Source: Nocardioides caldifontis
Lineage (GTDB): Bacteria > Actinomycetota > Actinomycetes > Propionibacteriales > Nocardioidaceae
DNA: 64,000 nt
Reading direction: 5' to 3'
Assembly (NCBI RefSeq): GCF_008087345.1
Contig: NZ_VHIB01000001.1
Coordinates: 1-64,000, forward strand
Part shown: positions 9,161 through 17,953 of the stretch, one piece after another
Numbering within the stretch: position 1 is the first letter of the stretch
Layout of the letters: the number at the start of each line of letters is the position of its first letter
Notes under the pieces: model-generated
What the model was told of the DNA's origin: nothing
The model's database searches: none
The model's input: only the letters and a program-made list of their open reading frames with translations
Made by a program: the position numbers and the translations under genes

Positions 9161-11994
9161 GCGCCGTGAGCCGGCGTGAAGGGGCACCGCGCCCGACCGT
9201 CGTGGTCGTGGGCGCCGGCGCGGCGGGCACCCTCACCGCCGTCCACCTGACCCGGATGGCCTCCCGACGGTCGACCGCCCTCGACGTCCTGCTCCTCGAC
9301 CCCGCCGACCGGTGGGGTCGAGGCGTCGCGTTCGGCACCCCCGAGGAGGACCACCTCCTCAACGTCCCGGCAGCCGGGATGAGCGCGCTGCCCGAGGACC
9401 CGGCGCACTTCGTCTCCTGGCTCAGCCGCGAGCTCGCCACCGTGCAGGACCCCAACGCGTTCATGCCGAGGCGGAGGTTCGCGCTCTACGTCGACGACCT
9501 GCTCACCCGCGAGCTCGCCGCGGCCGAGGGGCTGGTGACCCTTCGCCACGTGCGCGACCAGGCCACCGGCGTCGCTCGTACCTCGTCGGGCTGGGCGGTG
9601 CTGACCCGCACCGGCACCGTCCTCGACGCGGCCGCGGTCGTCGTCGCCACCGGGCTCCCCCAGGTCGGCTGGTCCTGGGCACCGACGTCGTTGCAGCAGT
9701 CGGCGTTCTTCGTCGCCGACCCGTGGGCCCCCGGTGCCCTCGACGTCGTACGACGGGACCGCAGCGGCCCCTCCGACGTGCTCGTCGTCGGGGCCGGCCT
9801 GACGATGGTCGACGTGGTGCTGTCGCTCTCCGGCGGCGGCAACCGCCCCGACCGCGCCCTGCACGCGTTCTCCCGCACCGCCCGCCTGCCGCGCGCGCAC
9901 CTGAAGACCCCCAAGGTGCCCGTCATCCCCGACATCACCGACTGGGGCGACGACCTCGACGCCATCCTCGCCCGGGCCGAGCGGCACTTCCTCGACGTGC
10001 GGGCCACCACCGGTGACTGGCGCCCCGCGGTCGACGGGCTGCGGTTCCGGCTCGCCGAGCTGTGGGGCCGCCTCGGCGAGGACGACCGCCACCGGTTCGT
10101 CACCGAGCACGCCGGTGCCTGGAACGTCCTGCGCCACCGCATGCCGCCCTCCAGCGCCCTGCTCGTCGAGTCGCTCCGCGAGAGCGGCCGGCTCACCGTC
10201 GGCACCGGCGAGGTCGTCGACGTCTCACCCTTGCCGCGCGGCGGCCTCCGGGTCAGGCTCTCCGACGGCTCGACCCGCGAGGTCGGCTGGGTGGTCAACT
10301 GCACCGGCCCCCGGCCGGACGTCCGCGGGCTCGGCAACCCGTTCCTCGACGACCTCCTGCGGCCCCGCGCTGGTGCGGCGCTCGCGACGATCGCGACCGG
10401 AGGCATGGGGTTCCGCACCGACAACGGCCGGCTGCTCGACTCCGCCGGCACCACCGACGCCCCGGTCTGGACGCTCGGCGCGCTCCGCCGCGGGGAGCTG
10501 TGGGAGTCGACCGCCGTGCCGGAGATCCGCGGCCAGGCGCTCGCCGTCGCCACCGCGGTGCTCGACACGGTCGCGCCGCTTCCCCGCCGGCTCGAGGACG
10601 GCCGGCTCGTCGGCGGTCACCACCCCGTCGCCCGCCCGCGCGACCCGCTCGGTCTACCGCTGTCCACGACCACGGAGGCGGCCGCGTCCTTCAACGCCGG
10701 GCTGGAGCGCGTGATGCTGCTCCAGTCGGGAGGGGAGGAGCTGATCCGCGAGGCCACGCTGCTCGACCCGGGCTTCGCGGTCGCCCACGCGGCGCTGGCG
10801 ATGCTCGGTCACGAGGCCGGCGCCGGCACCGACGTACGCGCCAGCCTCGCCGCCGCCCGCGAAGCCATCCGCAAGCGTGGCGACGCCCGCGAGGCGAGCC
10901 TCGTCGACGTCGTCGCCCGACGGGTCGAGGACGTCCGGCGGACCGGCGCACAGGCGCTGATGGCGCACATCTCCGCGCACCCGCGCGACGTGCTCGCGGT
11001 CTCGGCGGCGGTGCCCACCATCGCGTTCTCCGGGATCACCGACGTGCAGCGGCAGGCGTGGGACCTCGTCGAGGGGCTCGCCCCGGCGTACGGCGACCAC
11101 TGGTGGTACATCTCCCTGCTCGCGTTCACCCGCCAGGACCAGGGACGGTACGACGAGGCGGGGCTGCTCGCCGAGAGCGCCCTGTCCTGCGAACCCTCGT
11201 CCGGCCACGCCGTGCACGCGCAGACCCACGTGTTCTACGAGACCGGCGAGCACGAGGCCGGCCGGGTGTGGCTCGACCACTGGGTCGCCGAGAGCGGCCG
11301 GTCGGCCAGCCACCGGGCGCACTTCTCCTGGCACGCCGCGCTCCACGAGCTCGCCCTCGGCGACACCGAGGCCGTGCGGAGGCGGTACTACTCCCAGCTC
11401 GCGCCGCCCCAGGTCTGCGGCGTCCGCGGGCTCGTCGACTCCGCGTCGCTGCTCTGGCGGTGGCAGCTCACCACCTCCGGGTGGGACGGCGCCGCGGCTG
11501 CTGTGGGGGCCGCACCGGCGTTCGCAGGCGAGGGGCCGGTGCCGCCCGTGAAGCCGATCCTCGAGGCGCTCGACGACGCGCTGGTGCTCCGACCCCAGAC
11601 CCCGTTCGTGGCGCTGCACTCCGCGGTCGCGCTGACCGCGGCCGGAGACGCCGGACGGCTGGCGGCCCTGCGGCACCACTGCTCGTCGGCGCACGACCCC
11701 GTCGTGCGGACGGTCGTCGCGCCGGTCTGCGAGGCGTTCGAGGCGATGCTGGCCGAGGAGTGGGGGCGCGCGGTCGGGCTCCTGTCCGACGCCCTGCCGG
11801 TGCTGGTGCGGGTCGGCGGTTCGGCCGCCCAGCGCGAGGTCGTCGAGGAGGCGCTGCTCTTCTGCCTGGTCAGCAACGGCGACGCCGACGGGGCCGCCAC
11901 CCTGCTCGGGGGCCGGCTCGACCGGCGGCCGTCACCCCTCGACGCCCGCCGCCGGGCCCGGTTGCTCCGGGAGCCCGCCCTCGACGGCCGCTGA
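9157..11994 (+). CDS. Fusion: FAD/NAD(P)-binding oxidoreductase domain plus TPR (TTC38-like) domain
   Basis: A 945-aa two-part protein. Residues 1-~495 form an FAD/NAD(P)-binding enzyme of the COG4529 type: VVVVGAGAAGTLTAVHL (15-31), GRGVAFGTPEEDHLLNVPA, a second dinucleotide fold DVLVVGAGLTMVDVVLSL near 207-224, and CTGPRPDVRGL. Residues ~500-945 are helical repeats like TTC38/tetratricopeptide proteins, beginning with FNAGLERVMLLQSGG and containing HPRDVLAVSAAVPTIAFSG and SHRAHFSWHAALHELALGD. The two parts are usually separate proteins; I see no frameshift or start between them. GTG overlaps the flavin reductase stop (GTGA), so it belongs to the same operon. It may supply a further oxidation step for the monooxygenase product; this is inference. 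Confidence 0.85.
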   Translation: MSAVSRREGAPRPTVVVVGAGAAGTLTAVHLTRMASRRSTALDVLLLDPADRWGRGVAFGTPEEDHLLNVPAAGMSALPEDPAHFVSWLSRELATVQDPNAFMPRRRFALYVDDLLTRELAAAEGLVTLRHVRDQATGVARTSSGWAVLTRTGTVLDAAAVVVATGLPQVGWSWAPTSLQQSAFFVADPWAPGALDVVRRDRSGPSDVLVVGAGLTMVDVVLSLSGGGNRPDRALHAFSRTARLPRAHLKTPKVPVIPDITDWGDDLDAILARAERHFLDVRATTGDWRPAVDGLRFRLAELWGRLGEDDRHRFVTEHAGAWNVLRHRMPPSSALLVESLRESGRLTVGTGEVVDVSPLPRGGLRVRLSDGSTREVGWVVNCTGPRPDVRGLGNPFLDDLLRPRAGAALATIATGGMGFRTDNGRLLDSAGTTDAPVWTLGALRRGELWESTAVPEIRGQALAVATAVLDTVAPLPRRLEDGRLVGGHHPVARPRDPLGLPLSTTTEAAASFNAGLERVMLLQSGGEELIREATLLDPGFAVAHAALAMLGHEAGAGTDVRASLAAAREAIRKRGDAREASLVDVVARRVEDVRRTGAQALMAHISAHPRDVLAVSAAVPTIAFSGITDVQRQAWDLVEGLAPAYGDHWWYISLLAFTRQDQGRYDEAGLLAESALSCEPSSGHAVHAQTHVFYETGEHEAGRVWLDHWVAESGRSASHRAHFSWHAALHELALGDTEAVRRRYYSQLAPPQVCGVRGLVDSASLLWRWQLTTSGWDGAAAAVGAAPAFAGEGPVPPVKPILEALDDALVLRPQTPFVALHSAVALTAAGDAGRLAALRHHCSSAHDPVVRTVVAPVCEAFEAMLAEEWGRAVGLLSDALPVLVRVGGSAAQREVVEEALLFCLVSNGDADGAATLLGGRLDRRPSPLDARRRARLLREPALDGR

Positions 11995-12034
11995 CCCCCG
12001 GCCGCTGACCCGGCACGTCCTGCCCTGTTTCCCC

Positions 12035-12386
12035 GCCGAGCCGTCGCATCTTCACCGGCTTTCGGGGCCGAGTCGTCGCATCTTCACGCCGTTCTCGCCG
12101 CGAGCCGTCGCATCTTCACGAGATTTCGGGGCCGAGCCGTCGCATCTTCACCGCGCCTGCACCGTTCATGTCGCCGACAGGTCTGGGCGGGCCAACGAGA
12201 TGCGGACGGGCATGAACGACGCCGACCACCCGCATCAGGCAAGCAACGCCGACTGGACCGCCGTACGCCGGCAGGACGCGCCGACTCGACCCTCATCCGG
12301 AGTGAAGATGCGACGACTCGGCATCAAAATCACGTGAAGACGCGACGACTCGGCGGGGAAACCGGGTGAAGATGCGACGGGTCGGC
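12035..12386. repeat. 32-bp-period direct array (4 copies) facing inverted copies (3) at a convergent junction
   Basis: Four direct copies of the core GAGCCGTCGCATCTTCAC end at 12055, 12087, 12119 and 12151, exactly 32 bp apart. Three inverted copies (GTGAAGATGCGACGACTCGG and variants) start at 12302, 12334 and 12366, again exactly 32 bp apart. The linkers between cores are ~11-13 nt and vary around an AAA centre. The 150-bp spacer contains an 8-bp dyad (CGTTCATG 12163-12170, CATGAACG 12211-12218). The structure fills the junction between the fusion gene (+) and the subtilase gene (-) and ends 2 nt from the latter's stop. No gene is visible in it. Confidence 0.9.
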
Positions 12387-12388
12387 GG

Positions 12389-15178
12389 TCAGCGACCTCC
12401 GAGGACGGTCTTCTTGGCGTCGAGGAGCCCGTAGCCGTCGACCGGGGAGTACCCCTTCCCGAGCCGGTTCCGGAACTGCCCGACGATCTTCGAGCCGTTG
12501 GTGCGCCGGGCCTCGAAGACCATGCCGCGCGGGTCTCCGGTCCCTTGCGGGATGGAGATCGCGCCGCCGAGCTCGTCGGCGCCGTTGCCCTCGCTGACGT
12601 CTCCGAACGGCGACATCGCCAGGTCGCGGTCGACCCCGAAGGTCAGCCACTGGCCACGCTTCAGCCCCTTCGGGAACTTCAGCGTCATCCGCCGGTAGAC
12701 CCCCTTCGGGGCGTCACCGCCGGCCGGCACCGAGAACACCGCGCGCACGTCCTTCGCGGACAGCCCCCGGCTGGTCGAGCCGACGGTGAACGGGAAGCCG
12801 ACCTCGCTGAACGGCCCGGCGGCGTCGAACGGCCGGGGGTCGAAGACGATGCCGCCCTTGCCCCGCTTCCCCAGCGCCGTCGGGCTCGCGGTCTCGCCGT
12901 AGAACGTGACCTGCTTGAGCGGCTTCTTCCCGTCGTACCGCAACCGGAAGAAGTCGGTGTCGTCCAGCGTGCCCGGCACCGGGCTCCCCTCGGCGCCCTG
13001 CGGGCCGAAGGCGCGGACGGTGAGCCCGCCCTTGCGGCCGCCGGAGCGGAACGGGTCGAGGTCGTGGGCGAACGTCGACCGCGACATCAGCCGCCGCATC
13101 GCCTCGGGCTTCATGCGCCCGCGCTCGTCGAGCACGAGTGCCGCCACCGCCGCGGCGTGCGGGGCCGCCGCACTGGTGCCGAAGAAGTTCGGCAACGTGT
13201 CGGGGTCACGCGTGGTGTCGGAGAAGAAGAACGTGGTGTTCCCGCCGTCGGTCGACGCGATCAGTGGCGAGGTCCGCTGCTGCGGTCGGCGGTACCGGTT
13301 GCCCTCGGAGTCGAAGAGCACCGGGAGCCGGCCGCCGACCGAGGTGAAGTACTCCGGCAGGAAGGGCCGGAACGGTTCGTACGCCGCGACGCCGGTGGCT
13401 CCCGCGGCCGCCGAGTGGCCGAAGACCGAGGGGGCGAAGGGGTTCTCGTACTCGGTGAAGTACCAGTCCCCGTTGGCCACCGCCCGGAGCCGGGTCGCCT
13501 TCATCGGGCCGGTTCCCGCGCGGCTGACGACCATCTGGATCTCGGGGAGCCCGGCGAGCGCGACGATCTCGATCGGGCGGCCGGAAAGGGTGTTGAGGTC
13601 GCTCAGCGCCCCGAGGTAGCCGCCGTCGGCGTCGAAGAACAGCACGTTGAAGTCCGCGGTGACCTGCGACGGCGCGGTCACCGGACGGACCACCACCTCG
13701 AAGTCGCCGACCTCGCCCTGGAACCCGGTGACGGTGATCGTGTAGTCACCGGCCGTGTCGATCTCGGTCGCCAGCAGCTCGGGGCTGGTGCCGGTGTCGA
13801 TCGGGCCGACCACCTCGCCGTCGGGGGTCTCGACCGTGAGCAGCAGGTCTGTGGAGCCCGACGGGATGCCGTCGACCCGGATCTCGACCGTGGTCCCGAC
13901 CTGCTCGGGCGTCGCGGTGAAGGTGAAGCTCGGCTCCGGCTCGGCGGCGGTGATCGCGCCCGTCGCCTCGAAGATCGGGTCGCCGTACGTCGCGCCGTCG
14001 AGGTCGAACGGGTCGTCCCACTGGAAGCTGAGGAGCCCGCCGGCCTCACCGAGCGTGATCGTCTGGGCGATGTCGACACCCGGGCCGGGGCGCACGTCCT
14101 GCAGCCCGCCGTCGTACAGGTCGGGGTCGACCTGGCTGAAGTCGAGGTCGCTGCCGGCCACGCCGCGCTCCGGCGAGACCAGCCGGACCCGCGACTCCCA
14201 GGCGTTCTGCTGCCCCTGGTTGCCGGCGGAGCTGAAGTAGTGGACGCCGTCCGCGGCGACGTCGTCGATCGCGTCGCTGAGGATCGAGTCGGAGAAGAAC
14301 GGCTCGTCGAAGTAGGCGACGTCGTCGACGATCACGTCGGCGCGGCAGGGCCCGCTGCGGTCGGCGAGCCGGCGGACGTTGTCGGCGAACCCGACGAGGC
14401 CGGTGAACGCGGTGGCGAAGCAGAGTCGCGACCGGGGCGCCACGTCGTGGGCGATCTGCAGCATCCCGCGCCCCTCATCGCTGGCGTCGGGGGCGTCGTA
14501 GTCCTCGAGGACCACCACGGGGTTCGGGTTGCGGCGGTTGCCGGGGCCCGGGAGGTCACCGGAGGCCACGTCGTCGGCCGCCCGGGTCAGCGGCGGTGCG
14601 CCGTTCAGCTCGGTGGCGGTGTCGAAGGAGTCCGACAGCGCGCCGATCGTCACGCCGCTGCCGGTGATCCCGCGCCGGTGCACCTCGTCGACCCGCTGGA
14701 ACGGCACCCCCGCCCAGTCGACCGAGCCAGCGGAGCCCTGCGGCTTCACGACCTGCGCCAGGGTGCCGGTGCCCTCGAGCGAGGCCAGGGAGCGTACGGC
14801 GTCCAGCGGCACGAACCCCTCGAGCGTCCCCACCTCCGGGTCGGTCGCGGTCACGACCATCCCGAGCTCCTCGGCCTGCCGGCGGAACGCCTGCCGCGCG
14901 ACCCCCTGCTGCGGGGTGAGCGAGACGAGCACCCGCCCGGCGTCGTCGCGGACGGTGAGCGCCTCCTGGTCGAAGCGGAGCCCGCCCACGGCCTTGCGGC
15001 GCAGCCGGGTGGTGTCGTCGGCGAGCAGCCGGCCGAGCCCGTTGCCGAGCGCGCTGCGCACCTCGGGGACAGGGGTCGGGTCCACCGCCTCGGACGGTTG
15101 CACGCTGCCGGGGACGAGCCCCGCCCCCGCGACCATCCCAACCCCGACGACACCGACGATCCACCGAGCACGCGCCAT
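12389..15178 (-). CDS. Secreted subtilase-fold (S8-like) serine peptidase, atypical active site
   Basis: A 929-aa protein with a signal peptide (MARARWIVGVVGVGMVAGAG, cleavage near SEA at ~31). The peptidase domain shows the Asp region VTIGALSDSFDTA (Asp183) and the Ser region FGTSAAAPHAAAVAALVL (Ser ~668). Between them the usual HGTH motif is not seen; the corresponding place holds DEGRGMLQIAHD (234-245), as in a subgroup of bacterial S8-like proteins. A ~200-aa insertion contains a PPC-like beta domain (VGTTVEIRVDGIPSGSTDLL, then DTAGDYTITVTGF). The C-terminal ~200 residues look beta-rich. ATG 15178 is followed directly by the signal peptide. It is probably exported and autonomous; the substrate is unknown. 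Confidence 0.85.
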   Translation of the reverse strand: MARARWIVGVVGVGMVAGAGLVPGSVQPSEAVDPTPVPEVRSALGNGLGRLLADDTTRLRRKAVGGLRFDQEALTVRDDAGRVLVSLTPQQGVARQAFRRQAEELGMVVTATDPEVGTLEGFVPLDAVRSLASLEGTGTLAQVVKPQGSAGSVDWAGVPFQRVDEVHRRGITGSGVTIGALSDSFDTATELNGAPPLTRAADDVASGDLPGPGNRRNPNPVVVLEDYDAPDASDEGRGMLQIAHDVAPRSRLCFATAFTGLVGFADNVRRLADRSGPCRADVIVDDVAYFDEPFFSDSILSDAIDDVAADGVHYFSSAGNQGQQNAWESRVRLVSPERGVAGSDLDFSQVDPDLYDGGLQDVRPGPGVDIAQTITLGEAGGLLSFQWDDPFDLDGATYGDPIFEATGAITAAEPEPSFTFTATPEQVGTTVEIRVDGIPSGSTDLLLTVETPDGEVVGPIDTGTSPELLATEIDTAGDYTITVTGFQGEVGDFEVVVRPVTAPSQVTADFNVLFFDADGGYLGALSDLNTLSGRPIEIVALAGLPEIQMVVSRAGTGPMKATRLRAVANGDWYFTEYENPFAPSVFGHSAAAGATGVAAYEPFRPFLPEYFTSVGGRLPVLFDSEGNRYRRPQQRTSPLIASTDGGNTTFFFSDTTRDPDTLPNFFGTSAAAPHAAAVAALVLDERGRMKPEAMRRLMSRSTFAHDLDPFRSGGRKGGLTVRAFGPQGAEGSPVPGTLDDTDFFRLRYDGKKPLKQVTFYGETASPTALGKRGKGGIVFDPRPFDAAGPFSEVGFPFTVGSTSRGLSAKDVRAVFSVPAGGDAPKGVYRRMTLKFPKGLKRGQWLTFGVDRDLAMSPFGDVSEGNGADELGGAISIPQGTGDPRGMVFEARRTNGSKIVGQFRNRLGKGYSPVDGYGLLDAKKTVLGGR

Positions 15179-15406
15179 GCGTGAGCCTCCCCTGTGCGGG
15201 CGCCGGTCCGAGCGACGCCTGAGGCCGCGACAGTAGTCCCGTACCCAAGGTCCCGAAAAGGGGGCATTCCGTGGGGGTCCCGCCAAGTCGGGACGTTCGG
15301 CGGTCGAATGAAGGCCCCGAACCGGTGCGAAACGGTTGAGCGTCCGGTTAGCGTTCCGGGACGTCGGGCGCCGGGGGGCTCCGACGCGTGAACCTGGGAG
15401 CCAGTC

Positions 15407-17491
15407 TTGAGGCCAGTCGGACGCCTTGTCCTCGCGGTCGTCGCCGCGACCGTCCTCGCCCTGACGGGGTCGCTCGTGGGGTTGGTGACCTCGCCCGCCA
15501 CCGCGGCGTACAACACGGTGCCGGGGCGCTCGTGGGTGCCCAACGGCGTCGTCTACGACGTGGCCCGGGGCGACGACGTCATCTACATCGCCGGGGACTT
15601 CACCAGCCTGCAGGACCCGGCGACCGGCACGACCGCGACCCGGCAGCGGGTGGCCGCGCTCGACGCGGCGACCGGTGAGCTGCTGCCCTGGAACCCGGGG
15701 GCCAACGACACCGTCCGCGCGATCGACGCCGCGGGCGGCACCGTCTACTTCGGCGGCGAGTTCTCCCAGGCGAACGGCGAGCCCGCGACGCGCATCGCCG
15801 CGGTAGGGGCCGACGGCAGCGCGGTCCCGGGGTGGAGCGCGCAGGTCAACAACACGGTCGTGCGCATCGTCGCGACGCCCACCGCGGTCTACATCGGCGG
15901 CCAGTTCGGGGCGGTGAACGGCGTCCAACGGCCGCGGCTGGCCCGGCTGGAGCCGGGCACCGGTGCCCTGGTCAGCACCTTCAACGCCCAGGTCTCCGGC
16001 GGTCGGGTGAACGCGATCGCCCTCTCGCCGGACGGCACCCGGCTCTACCTCGGCGGCACCTTCTCCCAGCTGCGCGGGCAGAGCCGGGTCTTCCAGGGCG
16101 CGGTCGACGCCGAGACCGGAGCGGTCTCGACGTCATGGGCACCGCCGGCCCGCTGCGACATCTGCCACATCTTCGACATGGTCGCCGACGGCGACCGGGT
16201 CTTCGCCGCGGTGGGCGGCGGCGGCGGCCGTGTCCTGGCCTGGAACGAGAACGGCGGGGTCGCCTGGCAGCGGCGCGGGGACGGCGACGTGCAGGCGATC
16301 GACGTGGACTCCGGGATCGTCTACGCGGGCGGCCACTTCGGTCCGCTGTTCGAGGGGCAGACCCGCCACATGCTGGTCGCGCTCGCGGTGTCCAACGGCG
16401 CCGTCCAGGGCTACCGGCTGCCGTTCACCGGCTCCGACTTCCCCGGCATCTGGGCGGTCCTCGCCGACAGCTCGGGGCTCCACATCGGCGGCTCCTTCCG
16501 GTTCAGCGGCGGCAACCCGGCACGCCGCTACGCCCGGATGAGCTACATCGTCGAGCCGCCGTCGGCGCCGCAGGACGTCACCGCCACGGCGGTCGGCCGC
16601 GAGGTGCGGGTCAGCTGGGGCGCTCCCGTCAGCGACGGCGGCGGGATCGACCGCTACCGCGTCTTCGTGAGCCCGCGCGGGAACTTCGCCGACGACCAGG
16701 TCTGCCAGGTGACCCGGCGCAGCTGCACGGTCCCCATCGGCCCCGACGGGCTCGTCGAGGGGCAGACGTACACGTTCACGGTCCGGGCGCTGAACAGCGC
16801 CGGTGTCGGCCCGCTCTCCGCTGCGTCCGCCCCGGTCGTCGCCGACGGTGTCGGGCCGCGCACCACGGTCAAGCAGCCGAGGTGGCGCACGGTCACCGGC
16901 ACGACCGGGCAGCTCCGCTGGACCGCGACCGACCCGTCGGGAGTGTCGGAGTACCGCGTCGCGACGCGCTCGGGAGTCGCGCGCAAGAAGGGGTACGGCG
17001 CCTGGACCACCACCTCCACCACGGCCACGTCGACCACGCTGGCGTTCGCGCCGGGTCGGACGGTGTGCGTGAAGGTGCGGGCGGTCGACGGGCTGGGGAA
17101 CCTCGGCCCCTGGTCCGCGGTGGCGTGCCGCTCGACCCCGACCGACGACCGGGCGTTCAAGGCCAAGGGCACCGTGAAGCGGCTCTCCGGCGCGTCGTAC
17201 TTCGGCGGCACCGCGAGCCGGATCACCGGCCCGAAGAGCGAGCTCCGGCTGGGGAAGGTGCTGGCGAAGAACGCCTCGCTCGTCGCCTGGTCGTGCTCGA
17301 CCTGCGGCAAGGTGCGGGTCTACTACGGCAAGAAGCTGGTGAAGACGGTCAACCTCAAGGGCGCCGCGAAGCAGCGCGTCGTCGCGCTGCCAGCCACCGG
17401 CAAGGCCGGGCGCAAGCCGATGAAGGTCACCCTGCGGCCGGCGAACAAGAAGCCGGTCGTGGTCGACGGCGTCGCGCTGCTGCCGCGCTGA
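15407..17491 (+). CDS. Secreted beta-propeller-like protein with fibronectin type III domain
   Basis: A 694-aa protein using a TTG start with GGGAG upstream; the N-terminus is a signal peptide ending near PATAA (~residue 35). Residues ~40-380 contain repeated blades with the pattern VYFGGEFSQANG, VYIGGQFGAVNG, LYLGGTFSQLRG and LHIGGSFRFSGG, about 50 residues apart, like delta-60/propeller repeats. Residues ~385-475 are an FN3 domain (PSAPQDVTATAVGREVRVSW), followed by a second Ig/FN3-like region and a lysine-rich C-terminal module with CSTCGKVRVYYGKK. It is divergent from the subtilase across 228 nt, so both may be secreted under shared control. No catalytic residues are evident; a cell-surface or matrix role is a guess. 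Confidence 0.85.
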   Translation: MRPVGRLVLAVVAATVLALTGSLVGLVTSPATAAYNTVPGRSWVPNGVVYDVARGDDVIYIAGDFTSLQDPATGTTATRQRVAALDAATGELLPWNPGANDTVRAIDAAGGTVYFGGEFSQANGEPATRIAAVGADGSAVPGWSAQVNNTVVRIVATPTAVYIGGQFGAVNGVQRPRLARLEPGTGALVSTFNAQVSGGRVNAIALSPDGTRLYLGGTFSQLRGQSRVFQGAVDAETGAVSTSWAPPARCDICHIFDMVADGDRVFAAVGGGGGRVLAWNENGGVAWQRRGDGDVQAIDVDSGIVYAGGHFGPLFEGQTRHMLVALAVSNGAVQGYRLPFTGSDFPGIWAVLADSSGLHIGGSFRFSGGNPARRYARMSYIVEPPSAPQDVTATAVGREVRVSWGAPVSDGGGIDRYRVFVSPRGNFADDQVCQVTRRSCTVPIGPDGLVEGQTYTFTVRALNSAGVGPLSAASAPVVADGVGPRTTVKQPRWRTVTGTTGQLRWTATDPSGVSEYRVATRSGVARKKGYGAWTTTSTTATSTTLAFAPGRTVCVKVRAVDGLGNLGPWSAVACRSTPTDDRAFKAKGTVKRLSGASYFGGTASRITGPKSELRLGKVLAKNASLVAWSCSTCGKVRVYYGKKLVKTVNLKGAAKQRVVALPATGKAGRKPMKVTLRPANKKPVVVDGVALLPR

Positions 17492-17497
17492 CCTGGC

Positions 17498-17916
17498 TCA
17501 GCCTTCCTCGAACCGCATGGCGTCGAGGTTCCAGTAGCCGCGCAGGTTGAGGATCCGGCCGTCGTCGTCGACGCGGTAGCAGAACACGCCGCGGACGGTG
17601 CTGGTGAGCCCGCCCTCGAAGGAGCTTCGCAGCGTCATCACGTGCGCGACCTCGTGCGGCGAGCTCGACGGGAACGTCTCCTCGCAGGTGATCCGCAGGT
17701 CGTTGGTGACGATGTTCCGGTCGTAGAACTCCTCGACCGCCGCGCGCCCCGGACCCCCGTCCCGTCGGGGTTGGTGATCGCCAGCCCGATCGGGACCTCG
17801 ATCACCACGTCGTCGGCCATCAGGGAGAGCCACCCGTCGCGGTCGTGGGACTGGACCGCCGCCCAGGACGCGCGGGAGGCCCTCATCGCCGGCGTCTCGG
17901 TCTTCTCGTCCGTCAT
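17498..17916 (-). pseudogene. SnoaL-like (NTF2 superfamily) protein gene with a frameshift
   Basis: Two reading frames together make one SnoaL-like domain of ~139 aa. The N-terminal half from ATG 17916 reads ASWAAVQSHDRDGWLSLMAD, then VVIEVPIGLAITNPDGTGVR. The C-terminal half, in another frame, reads RAAVEEFYDRNIVTNDLRIT and ends with LRGYWNLDAMRFEEG at 17498. The switch falls at about 17752-17757 in a GGGG run; one additional G would restore a continuous frame. This is either a real one-base deletion that inactivates the gene or a sequencing error in a homopolymer. NTF2/SnoaL-like proteins include cyclases, isomerases and polar-ligand binders; no specific function can be given. Confidence 0.75.
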
Positions 17917-17953
17917 GCGCGCCATCCGGCCCCGTCGGCACTAGCCTGACGCG

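Noticed and set aside
12035-12386. CRISPR array or IS terminal repeats
   Set aside because: Linkers of ~11 bp are too short for CRISPR spacers; the 150-bp interior has no transposase and no target-site duplication is evident.
12545-15184. 879-codon open frame on the plus strand opposite the subtilase gene
   Set aside because: It is an antisense shadow of high-GC coding DNA: Arg/Gly/Asp/Val/His-rich low-complexity product, no motif, no RBS, while the minus frame has a signal peptide and peptidase motifs.
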